Source of the DNA: DATGEO01 sp035310015
GTDB taxonomy: Bacteria > Chloroflexota > Dormibacteria > Dormibacterales > Dormibacteraceae
Assembly: GCA_035310015.1 (NCBI GenBank)
Contig: DATGEO010000123.1
Coordinates: 1-26,881, forward strand
Direction of reading: 5' to 3'
Length of the DNA: 26,881 nucleotides
Numbering within the stretch: position 1 is the stretch's first letter; every line of letters begins with the position of its first letter. The notes below the pieces were generated by a model. The model was not told the origin of the DNA, made no database searches, and saw nothing but the letters and a program-made list of their open reading frames with translations. Both the position numbers and the translations under genes were made by a program. Positions 7,110-15,389 of the stretch are shown one piece after another.

Positions 7110-7720
7110 TGCCGGACCCGGTGGTCAAGGTCGAAGGCCGGATGGCGCCGCTCGACCGCGCGGACGTCGACACCGACCAGATCATTCCCAAACAGTTCTT
7201 GAAGCGTGTCGAGCGGACCGGCTACGGCCCTTTTCTCTTCTTCGACTGGCGGCAGGACCCTTCGTTCTTTCTCAACCAGGCGCGGTTCGACGGAGCTGCC
7301 GTGCTCGTGGCCGGCGCCAACTTCGGGTGCGGCTCGTCGCGGGAGCACGCGCCGTGGGCGATTCGCGACGCCGGTTTCCGCGCCGTCATCGCGCCCAGCT
7401 TCGGCGACATCTTTCGCGCCAACGCCTTCAAGACCGGCATCGTCGCGATCACGCTGCCCGACAGCCAGGTCCGCCACCTGATCGACCTCGCGGCGGAGGA
7501 TCCGGCCGCGCGGATCGAGATCGACGTCCGGGCGCAGCAGGTGCGCGGCGAGGCGGGCAGCGGCTTCGCCTACCGGTTCGAGCTCGACCCTTTCGTGAAG
7601 GAGTGCCTGGTCGAAGGCCTCGACGAGATCAGCCTCGTCGAGCGTCACGGCGAGGCGATCTCCCGGTTCGAATCGAGCCGCATGGCCTGGTTGCCGTCGG
7701 TCAACGGGACGACAGGCTAG
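7109..7720 (+). CDS. leuD: 3-isopropylmalate dehydratase small subunit
   Basis: Small subunit that completes the isopropylmalate isomerase active site. The 203-aa protein has the family's ordered motifs: ADVDTDQIIPKQFLKR, FFDWR, ANFGCGSSREHAPWA (substrate-loop signature) and APSFGDIFRANAFKTG. The ATG shares its A with the leuC stop, indicating translational coupling. The stop TAG (7718-7720) overlaps the stop of the convergent lipoprotein gene within the palindrome CTAG, so there is no room for a terminator between them. Confidence 0.96.
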   Translation: MPDPVVKVEGRMAPLDRADVDTDQIIPKQFLKRVERTGYGPFLFFDWRQDPSFFLNQARFDGAAVLVAGANFGCGSSREHAPWAIRDAGFRAVIAPSFGDIFRANAFKTGIVAITLPDSQVRHLIDLAAEDPAARIEIDVRAQQVRGEAGSGFAYRFELDPFVKECLVEGLDEISLVERHGEAISRFESSRMAWLPSVNGTTG

Positions 7721-8754
7721 GCCGTGATCAGGATGGGCGCCTGGGCGCCTCCGGGGTCGATCCGGCCGTCCTGCAAGCCCCAGTTGATGTAACTGGATCC
7801 TGTCGGCTGGCGGGCGGGAATGGCCATGCGCATCTCGAACTTCACCGAGCGGCCTGGCGCGATGAGGCCGACAGGCGAGCAGTTGAGCTGGTAGCTCGGG
7901 CCGTTCTTGATGCCCGTGAGGAACTCGAAATAGTCCGGGCATGGTTGCAGTCGATAGTCGCGCGATCCGTCGTTGCGGATGGTGACGAAGTAGGTCAACG
8001 TCGCACCTCTGCTCAGCGAATGAGGCGCCGAGATTTCAATCGTCACAGGAATGGTGTCGGCGGCCGGCGGCCACGGCACGCCCGTTGCGCTGAAAGGTCC
8101 GCGGAAAACCGCCGACCCCTGCGGCTGGCCGTTGCCGCAAGCGGCGCTGTAGTAAGCCTGAAGCGCGAAGGGGACGACCAGTCGCCCCCCGCCGTCTGGC
8201 AGGTCGAGCACCAACCGGTTGGCCTGCGGGAGCGGCGGGCAGTCGTACCACGAGAAGTTCATGAAGGCCTGACCCTTCAGGTTGGTCGAATCGATCGGAA
8301 GCTTCGGAGGGGGCAGGTAGGGTGTGCCCGGCGGAAGCCAAACCGGCACGTCGGGACCGTCCTCGAAGAAAGTCCCGCGCCCATCAGGGCCGATGCCGCG
8401 CGCGAGCACGCGGCCGGAGGCGTCCAACACCGTTACGTCCGGATAGCCGTGGACATAGCACGCCGACGCGCTGCGGTTGCGCAGCTGCAGAGGCATGTTG
8501 ACGTTGCCCGCCGCCGCTCCCTCACCTAGCGATTCGCCCTCGAGCTGCGACGCCCTGCACTCTGGCGTCCCGGCCGGGAGTGCCGGCGGCGTCGCCGGCG
8601 GGGCCGGCACGAACTGGTGGGTTGACGCCAGGGGCAGCCACGGCACGTAAGACGTGCTCGACGTCTTGGGCAGCGCCGGAGCGGATCCGCACGCGGCCAG
8701 CAAAGCTGTGCACACGGCGAGCAATGCGCCCCTCCGAGCCAGCGCGAGGTTCAC
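7717..8754 (-). CDS. DUF4232-type lipoprotein
   Basis: Predicted exported lipoprotein of about 345 aa. From GTG 8754 it begins with a short basic region, a hydrophobic segment (ALLAVCTALLAAC) and a lipobox LAAC followed by GSAPAL. The region after a Pro-rich linker shows the DUF4232 pattern: CRASQL, LQLRNRSASACYVHGYPDVTVLD. A second beta-rich part (TIPVTIEISAPHSLSRGATLTYFVTIRN) looks like a fibronectin/immunoglobulin-like fold. Function is unknown. The start is uncertain: frame extends to 8850 but would then include two palindromic operator-like sites, so the later GTG next to the signal sequence is preferred although it lacks a clear Shine-Dalgarno. It follows ilvD on the same strand after 117 bp, probably with its own promoter. 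Confidence 0.78.
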   Translation of the reverse strand: MNLALARRGALLAVCTALLAACGSAPALPKTSSTSYVPWLPLASTHQFVPAPPATPPALPAGTPECRASQLEGESLGEGAAAGNVNMPLQLRNRSASACYVHGYPDVTVLDASGRVLARGIGPDGRGTFFEDGPDVPVWLPPGTPYLPPPKLPIDSTNLKGQAFMNFSWYDCPPLPQANRLVLDLPDGGGRLVVPFALQAYYSAACGNGQPQGSAVFRGPFSATGVPWPPAADTIPVTIEISAPHSLSRGATLTYFVTIRNDGSRDYRLQPCPDYFEFLTGIKNGPSYQLNCSPVGLIAPGRSVKFEMRMAIPARQPTGSSYINWGLQDGRIDPGGAQAPILITA

Positions 8755-8794
8755 AAATGCTAAACGTCCGGCGCTGCCCGGGGGATACACGCCG

Positions 8795-8848
8795 TTTGTA
8801 CACAAATGCGTTGAATTCCGAGCCAATTCCCTGCGTTTGTGCACAAAC
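8795..8848. promoter_or_regulatory. Two operator-like palindromes upstream of the DUF4232 lipoprotein gene
   Basis: GTTTGTGCACAAAC at 8835-8848 is a perfect 14-bp palindrome. TTTGTACACAAA at 8795-8806 matches it in 11 of 12 positions. Their centres are 41 bp apart, close to four helical turns, and a further CACAAATGC half-site lies at 8752-8760. Spacing and similarity suggest cooperative binding by a dimeric regulator controlling the lipoprotein gene. The regulator is not identified. Confidence 0.5.
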
Positions 8849-8871
8849 ACGGCCTTCGCGCAGACAGGGCG

Positions 8872-10533
8872 CTACGGCTTGAGGACCGCCCCCTCTGACG
8901 CCGATCCCACCAGCAGCGCATAGCGCGCCATCACCCCCGTGCGGTACATGGGCTCGGGCGCGGACCAGTCCGCGAGCCGAGCCTCGATGTCCACGTCCTC
9001 GATCGCCAGCGTCCGGCTGTCGACGTCGATGTTGATGATGTCGCCGTCGCGCACGGCCGCCAGCGGGCCGCGCACGGCCGCCTCCGGCGCCGCGTGGCCG
9101 ATCATCAGCCCGCTCGTCGCCCCCGAAAAGCGCCCGTCCGTGACCATGGCCACCGACTGGCCCAGGCCCTCGCCGACGATCGCGGCCGTCACCCCGAGCA
9201 TCTCCCGCATGCCCGGCCCGCCCTTGGGCCCCTCGTAGCGGATGACCACGACGTCGCCCGGCTTGATCGACTTGCTCGTGACCGCGGCAAAGGCGTCCTC
9301 CTCGCGGTTGAACACGCGCGCCGGGCCGCGATGCGATGTCGGCGTGTGCTGCGTGATCTTGACCACGGCGCCGTCGGGCGCCAGGTTGCCGCGCAGCACG
9401 ACAAGCCCGCCCTCTTCGCGCAGAGGCCTCGACAGCGGCGCCACGACTTCCTGGCCGGAGGTTTCCGCCACGGACTCGCACTCCTCGCCGAGCGTGCGGC
9501 CCGTGACGGTCAGCGCGTCGCCGTCGACGAAACCGCCTTCGATCAGACGCTTGGTGAGCAGCGCGATGCCGCCGGCCTTGTGCAGCTCCACGGCGGCGAA
9601 ACGGCCGCCGGGCTTGAGGTCGCACAGCAGCGGCGTGCGCCGGCTGATGCGGTCGATGTCGTCGATGTCGAGCTCCACGCCCACAGTCCGGGCGAGAGCC
9701 AGAAGGTGCAGCACCGCGTTCGTCGAGCCTCCGCTCGCGGCCACGGCGGCGATCGCGTTGTCGAACGCGCGCCGGGTGAGGATCTGCGAAGGCCGGATGT
9801 CCTTCTCGAACACGTGCAGCACCAACCGCCCCATCTTCTCGGCCGCGCCGGCCTTGGCGGGATCCGTTTGCGGGATCGAGTTGAAGCCCACCGGCGAAAG
9901 CCCGATGACCTCCATCACCATCGACATGGTGTTGGCGGTGTACTGTCCGCCGCACGCGCCCGCGCCAGGGCACGCGACCAGCTCGAGCTCGGCGAGGTCG
10001 GCCTCGCTCATCTTGCCGGCCGCCACGGCGCCGACGGCTTCGTAGAGGTCGCCGACCGCGACCTGACGGCCGCGGAAGTAGCCGGCCTGAATCGAGCCTC
10101 CGTAGAGAAGGACGGACGGCCGGTTCAGGCGCGCGAAAGCGAGCGCGGTCGCGGGGATGGTCTTGTCACAGGCGCACAGGCCGACGAGCGCGTCGAACAT
10201 GTGCGCCCGGCCGATGAGCTCGATCGAGTCGGCGATGACCTCGCGGCTCACGAGCGGAGCCTTCATCCCCTCGGTGCCCATCGTGATCCCGTCGGAGATG
10301 GCGATCGTGTTGAACTCCATGGGGTTGGCGCCGGCGGCTTTGATCCCGGCCTTGAGCGGCGCGGCCAGCTCGCGCAGGCCGAAGTTGCACGGCATGGTCT
10401 CGGTCCAGCAGTTGGAGACGCCGATGAAGGGCTTGTCGAGGTCTTCGCGGGTCAGGCCGATGGCGTGCAGGAACGCGCGCGCCGGAGCGCGGTCGACTCC
10501 CTCGTAAAGCGTGCGCGAGATTCGTTCAGGCAC
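8872..10533 (-). CDS. ilvD: Dihydroxy-acid dehydratase
   Basis: Iron-sulfur dehydratase converting 2,3-dihydroxyisovalerate and its isoleucine-pathway homologue to 2-oxoacids, in valine, isoleucine and leucine synthesis. The 553-aa length is standard. Cluster cysteines occur in ETMPCNFG, CACDKTIPA and GAGACGGQYTANTMSM; other signatures include EFNTIAISDGITMG and VTDGRFSGATSGLMIGH. GTG 10533 is chosen because GGAGG lies 6 nt upstream; it overlaps the end of the upstream transsulfuration gene by 8 nt (GTGCCTGA), so it is likely co-translated. It is the last closely coupled member of the long minus-strand train and supplies 2-oxoisovalerate for LeuA. Confidence 0.96.
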   Translation of the reverse strand: MPERISRTLYEGVDRAPARAFLHAIGLTREDLDKPFIGVSNCWTETMPCNFGLRELAAPLKAGIKAAGANPMEFNTIAISDGITMGTEGMKAPLVSREVIADSIELIGRAHMFDALVGLCACDKTIPATALAFARLNRPSVLLYGGSIQAGYFRGRQVAVGDLYEAVGAVAAGKMSEADLAELELVACPGAGACGGQYTANTMSMVMEVIGLSPVGFNSIPQTDPAKAGAAEKMGRLVLHVFEKDIRPSQILTRRAFDNAIAAVAASGGSTNAVLHLLALARTVGVELDIDDIDRISRRTPLLCDLKPGGRFAAVELHKAGGIALLTKRLIEGGFVDGDALTVTGRTLGEECESVAETSGQEVVAPLSRPLREEGGLVVLRGNLAPDGAVVKITQHTPTSHRGPARVFNREEDAFAAVTSKSIKPGDVVVIRYEGPKGGPGMREMLGVTAAIVGEGLGQSVAMVTDGRFSGATSGLMIGHAAPEAAVRGPLAAVRDGDIINIDVDSRTLAIEDVDIEARLADWSAPEPMYRTGVMARYALLVGSASEGAVLKP

Positions 10534-11692
10534 CGGCCGCCTCCAGAGCATCCTCGAGGTCGGCGACCAGGTCCGCCGCGTCCTCGACCCCAATCGAAAG
10601 CCGAATCAATCCATCGCCGACGCCGGCCCGCTTGCGCTCCGACAGCGGCATCGACGCGTGGGTCATGCGGGCGGGGTGCTCGGCGAGCGACTCCACCGCG
10701 CCGAGCGATTCGGCGAGCGCGAAGATCTTCAAGCTCGCAAGCACGGACAGCGCCGTCGGCTCGTCCTTGACCTCGAAGCTGACCATGCCGCCGAACATCC
10801 TCATCTGCCGCTCCGCGACCGCGCGGTGCGCGTGAGACTCGAGGCCGGGATAGTGCACGCGCTTGACACGCGGATCGTGCGCAAGCGCCTGGGCTACGGT
10901 CATCGCGTTCTGACTCTGCCTCTCGACGCGCAGCGCGAGCGTCTTGATGCCGCGCAGCAGCAGCCAGCAGTCGAATGGAGACGGGACCGCGCCGACCGCA
11001 TTTTGGTGGAAGCGTAGCTGCTTCTCGAGCTCGTCATCCGAGGTCATGATCGCCCCACCCACGACGTCGCTGTGACCGCCGATGTACTTCGTGGCGCTGT
11101 GCACGACCAGGTCGGCGCCGAGATGCAGGGGCTGCTGCAGGTAGGGCGTCGCGAACGTGTTGTCCACGCACACCTTCGCGTCGTGGCCGTGCGCGATCTC
11201 GCTCACGGCGTCGATGTCGACGATGCGAAGCAGCGGGTTGCTGGGCGACTCGAGCCACACGAGCCGCGTCGCGGGCGTGATCGCCTTCTCGACCGCGTCG
11301 AGGTCGCCGGCGTCGACGGCGGTGAACGTGAGGCCGAAGCGGCGCATCACCTTGTCGAACAGGCGATACGTGCCGCCGTACACGTCCTCCATGTAGACGA
11401 CGTGATCGTCGGGCTGGAGCTGCAGCAGGAGCGTGGTCTCGGCGCCGAGGCCGGACGAGAACGCGAGGCAGTGTTTCGCGTCTTCGAGCGCCGCGAGGCA
11501 TTCCTCCAGCGCGTTGCGCGTGGGGTTGCCGGTGCGCGAGTACTCGAAGCCGTGGTGCTTGCCGACGCCCTCCTGGGCGAAGGTCGTGGCCATGTGGATC
11601 GGCTGCACGACCGCGCCGGTGCTCGGGTCAGGGCCCTGGCCGACGTGCACGGCCCGCGTCGAGAAGCCCCAGTCCCGCGAACTTCCTGTCAC
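10526..11692 (-). CDS. Cystathionine gamma-lyase / gamma-synthase family enzyme
   Basis: PLP enzyme of the Cys/Met metabolism family, 388 aa. Seen: STRAVHVGQGPDPSTGAV at the N-terminus, YSRTGNPTRNALEE, FSSGLGAETTLL, DNTFATPYLQQP, and the PLP-lysine motif HSATKYIGGHSDV (Lys near 202), then PGLESHAHRAVA and SLGAVESLAEHPARMTHAS. Lyase (mccB/metC type) and synthase (metB) are not safely separated by sequence reading. The cystathionine beta-synthase gene immediately upstream, with a 4-nt GTGA overlap, argues for reverse transsulfuration, where this enzyme would cleave cystathionine to cysteine. GTG 11692 is fixed by that overlap. The longer open frame upstream lies inside the CBS gene in another frame and is not used. 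Confidence 0.9.
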   Translation of the reverse strand: MTGSSRDWGFSTRAVHVGQGPDPSTGAVVQPIHMATTFAQEGVGKHHGFEYSRTGNPTRNALEECLAALEDAKHCLAFSSGLGAETTLLLQLQPDDHVVYMEDVYGGTYRLFDKVMRRFGLTFTAVDAGDLDAVEKAITPATRLVWLESPSNPLLRIVDIDAVSEIAHGHDAKVCVDNTFATPYLQQPLHLGADLVVHSATKYIGGHSDVVGGAIMTSDDELEKQLRFHQNAVGAVPSPFDCWLLLRGIKTLALRVERQSQNAMTVAQALAHDPRVKRVHYPGLESHAHRAVAERQMRMFGGMVSFEVKDEPTALSVLASLKIFALAESLGAVESLAEHPARMTHASMPLSERKRAGVGDGLIRLSIGVEDAADLVADLEDALEAAGA

Positions 11693-13050
11693 TTGCCGCG
11701 GTGGGCGACGAACTCGAGCAGGTCGGCGCGCGTGACCACGGCGACAGGCTTGCCGCCGTCGACCACGAGCAGCGCCTGCTCGCCCCGCAGCAGCGGCTCG
11801 AAGGCGTCGTCGATCGAGGAGTCGACGCCGACCTGGCTCAGCGGCGCGTCCATCGCCGCGGAGACGGCGGTCGTGACCACCGAGGGGTCGCGATACACCC
11901 GGTCGAGCAGCGTCCGCTCCTGCAGCGTGCCGATCACGCCCTGGCCGTTCGACTCGTCGGTCACCGGCAGCTGCGAGATGCCGTAGCGCTGCATGATGTC
12001 GATCGCCTCGCCGACGGTGCGACCGGATTCGACGGTCACGAGCGGCGGCATGCCCTGCGGGTGCTCGGCCAGCACCTCGCGAATCCGCACCGCGCCGAGC
12101 CGCGCCATGAAACCGTTCTGCCGCATCCACTCGTCGCTGAAGAACTTGCTCAGGTAGTTGCGCCCCGTGTCGGGGAACAGCACGACGATCACCTCGTCCG
12201 GCCCACGGTCGCGCGCCACCTCGAGCGCGGCGTGGAGCGCCATGCCCGACGAGCCGCCGACGAGGATTCCCTCTTCCCGCGCCAGGCGTCGCGCGGCGAC
12301 GAAAGACTGCTTGTCCGTCACCTGCACGATCTGGTCGACGATGCCGATGTTCATCGTCCCGGGCATGAAGTCCTCGCCCACGCCCTCCACCTTGTAGGGC
12401 GCGATCGGGCCGGAGTACAGCGAGCCCTCGGGGTCGGCGCCGACGATGTGCACCGACGGCTTCTTCTCCTTCAGGAACTTGGCGACGCCGCTGATGGTGC
12501 CGCCCGTGCCCATGCCGGCGACGAAGACGTCGACCCGGCCTTCGGTCTGCTCCCAGATCTCAGGGCCGGTCGTGCGGTAGTGAGCCTCCGGGTTGCGCGG
12601 GTTGAAGTACTGGTTGGGCTGGAACGCGCCGGGGATCTCGCGCGCGAGACGGTCCGCCACCGAGTAGTACGACTGCGGCGACTCGCGCTCGACGTTGGTC
12701 GGGCAGACCACGACGTCGGCGCCGTATGCGCGCAGCAGGCTGATCTTCTCCGCCGACATCTTGTCCGGCATGACGAAGATCATGTTGTAGCCCTTGATCG
12801 CGGCCACCATCGCCAGGCCGTGGCCGGTGTTGCCGGAGGTCGGCTCGATGATCGTCCCGCCCGGCTTCAGCTTCCCGGTGCGCTCGGCCTCTTCGATCAT
12901 GGTGAGGCCGATCCGGTCCTTGACGCTGCCGCCGGGGTTCAACTGCTCCAGCTTGGCGAGGATCGCCGGCCGCATGCCGCGCGTCACCTTGTGCAGCCGG
13001 ACCAGCGGGGTGTCCCCGACCAGGTCCAGGATGCTCTCGGCGAACTTCAC
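11689..13050 (-). CDS. cbs: Cystathionine beta-synthase
   Basis: PLP enzyme condensing homocysteine with serine (or O-acetylserine) to cystathionine. The 453-aa chain has the fold-type II catalytic domain at about 1-315: GDTPLVRL, PLP-lysine in NPGGSVKDRIG (Lys44), phosphate loop TSGNTGHGLA and GMGTGGTISGVAKF. Two C-terminal CBS domains follow (from about 335: VRIREVLAEHPQGMPPLVTVESGRTV and VSAAMDAPLSQVGVDSSIDDAF), as in eukaryotic and actinobacterial enzymes; O-acetylserine sulfhydrylases lack them. GTG 13050 overlaps the ctaG stop by 4 nt (GTGA) with GAGGGG close upstream, and it overlaps the next gene the same way. The chain is a close match in architecture to mycobacterial Cbs. Confidence 0.92.
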   Translation of the reverse strand: MKFAESILDLVGDTPLVRLHKVTRGMRPAILAKLEQLNPGGSVKDRIGLTMIEEAERTGKLKPGGTIIEPTSGNTGHGLAMVAAIKGYNMIFVMPDKMSAEKISLLRAYGADVVVCPTNVERESPQSYYSVADRLAREIPGAFQPNQYFNPRNPEAHYRTTGPEIWEQTEGRVDVFVAGMGTGGTISGVAKFLKEKKPSVHIVGADPEGSLYSGPIAPYKVEGVGEDFMPGTMNIGIVDQIVQVTDKQSFVAARRLAREEGILVGGSSGMALHAALEVARDRGPDEVIVVLFPDTGRNYLSKFFSDEWMRQNGFMARLGAVRIREVLAEHPQGMPPLVTVESGRTVGEAIDIMQRYGISQLPVTDESNGQGVIGTLQERTLLDRVYRDPSVVTTAVSAAMDAPLSQVGVDSSIDDAFEPLLRGEQALLVVDGGKPVAVVTRADLLEFVAHRGK

Positions 13051-13829
13051 GTCCCCTCTAGTGTCCCACTCGGCTGCGCCCTGTCCAGCCCCTGCTCCTC
13101 GCCGAACCAGCGGAAGAACACGGCCAGGCCGCACACCGCCATCGTCGCCTTGCCGAGCACCATCAGCACCGCGCCCGCGACCGTCTGGTCGATGAGCGGC
13201 GTCAAGCCGTCGACCAGCCGCGGGACATGCGTGTAGTACGCATAGAAAGGATCGCGCGAGAAGAGAAGGGCGAGCGCCACGCCGTCCTGCGGGATCGTGG
13301 CGATGCCGAGGTAGACGAGCTTCCAGCCCGGGGCGAGCGGATGGCGCAACGTCGCTCCCGTCGTCTGGAGCACCGGCCAGAAGAGCAGGAGACCCCCGGC
13401 GATGAACGTGATGTGCTCGCTGACGTGGAGGCCATCGTTGCGCAGCGTAGCGTCGTACAGCGCCGGGACGTGCCAGACCGCCATCACGAGGCCTGCGATC
13501 ACCTGGGCGGTGAGCGGCTGTGTCAGCCCGCGCACCAGCGGGATGGCCGCCAGCCGCGCGGCCATGGCCGGGGACAGGCCGAGCAGCATGAGGGGCGGGG
13601 CGACGAACCCGAGCAGCACGTGCTGCAGCATGTGGACCGAGTCGAGGTAGTGGTCGCTGATCGAGTCGATCGGCGACTCGAGCGCGACCCACAGCACCGC
13701 CAGGCCGGCGATGAAGTAGACGGTGTGCTTCGTCTTCGCGTCCGGGGCGCCGCGCGCCAGCCACGCGTGGCCGAAGAACAGCGCCAGCAGGCCCAGGTAG
13801 ACGGTCGGGTCGAAAGGCCAGGTGATCAC
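13047..13829 (-). CDS. ctaG: Cytochrome c oxidase assembly factor CtaG (caa3_CtaG family)
   Basis: Polytopic membrane protein of 260 aa with about seven hydrophobic segments, implicated in assembly of the copper-containing caa3-type cytochrome oxidase in the family's studied members. Seen: histidine-containing membrane motifs FFGHAWLARG, SVHMLQHVLLGFVAPPLMLLG, MAVWHVPALYDATLRNDGLHVSEH and IATIPQDGVALALLFS. The GTG start at 13829 overlaps the VKOR stop by 4 nt (GTGA) and is probably coupled. An open frame continues upstream inside VKOR but encodes a Pro/Arg/His-rich run unlike the family. Neighbouring cupredoxin and disulfide-forming proteins fit a role in copper-protein maturation at the membrane. 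Confidence 0.88.
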   Translation of the reverse strand: MITWPFDPTVYLGLLALFFGHAWLARGAPDAKTKHTVYFIAGLAVLWVALESPIDSISDHYLDSVHMLQHVLLGFVAPPLMLLGLSPAMAARLAAIPLVRGLTQPLTAQVIAGLVMAVWHVPALYDATLRNDGLHVSEHITFIAGGLLLFWPVLQTTGATLRHPLAPGWKLVYLGIATIPQDGVALALLFSRDPFYAYYTHVPRLVDGLTPLIDQTVAGAVLMVLGKATMAVCGLAVFFRWFGEEQGLDRAQPSGTLEGT

Positions 13830-14269
13830 GTGGCGGTCGAGGGGCGGATGGTGACGGTGAGGATGAAGATCAGGACGACCATCACGTGGGCCACGGTGCA
13901 CCAAGCGCAGATCGCGCCGATCTCAACGATCTCGATGAAGACCAGGTACAGCACGGTCAGCAGCCCGACGGCCGACCACGCCATCTGCGCGCGTCCGAGG
14001 CCAGGCCGGCTCGGAGCCGAGATCCGAGCGCCGGTGAGCACCGTGCCCACAGCGAACCAGACGATGCCGGCCACGGAGGTGGGGACGGTAGTGCCGGCGA
14101 TGACTGCGAAGCCACTCCGGAGCACGCGCTCGCAATCGATGGCGCCGCTCACGGCGCAGTACAGCTGCGCCGCCTGGAAGTGGACGAATGTCAGGTATAC
14201 CGACACGCCCAGGCCGACGAGTGCGGCGGTCGCGACCGACGGCTGGACGTAGCGCTTCAAGTCGCTCAT
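13826..14269 (-). CDS. Vitamin K epoxide reductase family (VKOR) protein
   Basis: Small integral membrane quinone oxidoreductase of 147 aa, the DsbB substitute in many actinobacteria and cyanobacteria: it reoxidises a periplasmic thiol oxidase and passes electrons to quinone. Four hydrophobic segments are evident (about 13-33, 56-80, 95-117, 122-141). The active-site pair is CAWC at 121-124 and the loop cysteines are C38 and C46. ATG 14269 is 7 nt after the DUF929 gene, whose product carries CPYC; VKOR and a thioredoxin-like partner are classically adjacent or fused. The 3' end overlaps ctaG by 4 nt. Confidence 0.92.
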   Translation of the reverse strand: MSDLKRYVQPSVATAALVGLGVSVYLTFVHFQAAQLYCAVSGAIDCERVLRSGFAVIAGTTVPTSVAGIVWFAVGTVLTGARISAPSRPGLGRAQMAWSAVGLLTVLYLVFIEIVEIGAICAWCTVAHVMVVLIFILTVTIRPSTAT

Positions 14270-14276
14270 CAGGCGA

Positions 14277-15131
14277 TCACAGCTTGGCCTCGATCGCCTG
14301 GATTGCCGGCGTGCATGCAGTCGTGGGCTGGTTCGAGGTGAGCTTGCAGATGGCGGCCGTGATCAGATTGGCGGAGCCGAGAATGCCCTGTGCCTGCGGC
14401 GAGCTCGGGTTCTGCAGGTCGTTCGCGACCTGCTGCGACGTCAATCCCTGCAGCACGTCCGGCTTGTAGGTCGCGCCGTCGAACGCGTAGCGGTTGCCGA
14501 AATCGACAAACGGTATCGAACCGCCGGAGTCGTAGCTGTTGACGAGCGCCACTTGCGATGCGGTCGGCGACTCGAGTGCATGTTGGTTGCGGTCGCTCGA
14601 TTCAACGGACTGGAACACGATGTACTGGCTCGTGTAACTCGCGCCGTGGAACGTGAAGGTGGGCGTGTCGGGATAGATGTCGCTGGAGGACGAGGTCGTG
14701 GTCTGCAGGCCCGAGAACGTTCCGAACCTCGAGAGTGCGACGATCATCGCCCACCGCTCCGCAGCGCAGTACGGGCAGTACTCCGCGCCGAAGTAGAAGA
14801 CCATCGGTTTGCCGGACACGGTCAGGGCCGGTCCGTTGACGGGCTTGATGATGTTCTGGGCGGCGCCGGTCCCCACCTGGTCGAGCTCCGAGGACGGCAG
14901 TCCGGTGAGCGTCGACAGGACGGCAGCCGTAACGGAGGTGTCGGGCGGCGTGACGCTTGTGCTCGGCGTGGTCATGTAGCGGATGGCGAGGAACGCGACG
15001 ACCACCAGCGCCAGGGCGCCGATGGTCGCAACCGGGGCGACCCAGGCGGGCGTCCGCCGCACCGGCTTGCGCATGGGGCGACGCGTGGCCTTGGGCTTGG
15101 TCTTGGTGGGAGGCGGCGGCCGTCTCGACAT
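14277..15131 (-). CDS. DUF929-like thioredoxin-fold protein with CPYC motif
   Basis: Membrane-anchored, probably extracytoplasmic thiol-disulfide protein of 284 aa. It has a very basic Pro/Arg/Lys-rich cytoplasmic N-terminus (1-30), one transmembrane segment (31-51), and an exported domain with KPMVFYFGAEYCPYCAAERW, placing CPYC at 119-122. Later elements SIPFVDFGNRYAFDG and two C-terminal cysteines are consistent with the DUF929 family. It should be the substrate-side partner of the VKOR encoded next. ATG 15131 has no Shine-Dalgarno because a 258-bp inverted-repeat element lies directly before it; the displaced GAGGGAG is at the far side of that element. A later in-frame ATG (residue 21) is possible. 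Confidence 0.85.
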   Translation of the reverse strand: MSRRPPPPTKTKPKATRRPMRKPVRRTPAWVAPVATIGALALVVVAFLAIRYMTTPSTSVTPPDTSVTAAVLSTLTGLPSSELDQVGTGAAQNIIKPVNGPALTVSGKPMVFYFGAEYCPYCAAERWAMIVALSRFGTFSGLQTTTSSSSDIYPDTPTFTFHGASYTSQYIVFQSVESSDRNQHALESPTASQVALVNSYDSGGSIPFVDFGNRYAFDGATYKPDVLQGLTSQQVANDLQNPSSPQAQGILGSANLITAAICKLTSNQPTTACTPAIQAIEAKL

Positions 15132-15161
15132 CTAGTGGACTGTAGTGGCCAGAGCTGGAGC
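15132..15161 (+). repeat. Left terminal inverted repeat of the MITE-like element
   Basis: 30 bp directly before the DUF929 start codon. Matches the right repeat at 25 of 30 positions when reversed. Reading on the minus strand it contains TACAGT seven bases ahead of the ATG, a possible -10 for leaderless expression of the DUF929 gene. Confidence 0.7.
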
Positions 15162-15359
15162 AGGCCGAAGGCCCGAAGGCCGGCGTTCGAGGCGGCCGGT
15201 GCCAAGGCGCGGGTGGCGAGAGGACGATGGCATCGGTAGATGCCTGAGGACGATCGCCGGGGCCCGCAACGCCGGCATCAGCGCCCGCATCCGGGGTCCG
15301 CGCGGAATCCTCGGATTCAGTGGGGTGGTGAGGGCGCCCGGCCGTCTGGGACGGCGGAT

Positions 15360-15389
15360 GCTCCAGCTATGGCTGGTACGGTCCACTAG
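15360..15389 (-). repeat. Right terminal inverted repeat of the MITE-like element
   Basis: 30 bp whose outer CTAG supplies the TAG stop codon (15388-15386) of the upstream membrane-protein gene. Differs from the left repeat at five positions. Confidence 0.7.

Larger units (their letters stand above)
15132..15389. mobile_element. MITE-like non-autonomous element with 30-bp terminal inverted repeats
   Basis: A 258-bp segment bounded by imperfect 30-bp inverted repeats: 15132-15161, starting CTAGTGGACTGTA, and 15360-15389, whose complement starts CTAGTGGACCGTA and ends AGCTGGAGC. 25 of 30 positions match. Both ends carry CTAG, so the target duplication is CTAG, or TA as in IS630/Tc1 elements. 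It contains no credible gene. Removing it with one CTAG rebuilds GAGGGAG-ACCTAG-ATG, a normal ribosome-binding site, stop and start between the flanking genes. The transposase source is not in the window. Confidence 0.7.

Noticed and set aside
10526..12130. 534-codon extended version of the transsulfuration enzyme
   Set aside because: The extra N-terminal part is an out-of-frame reading of the CBS gene; the GTGA overlap at 11690 gives a normal-length protein.
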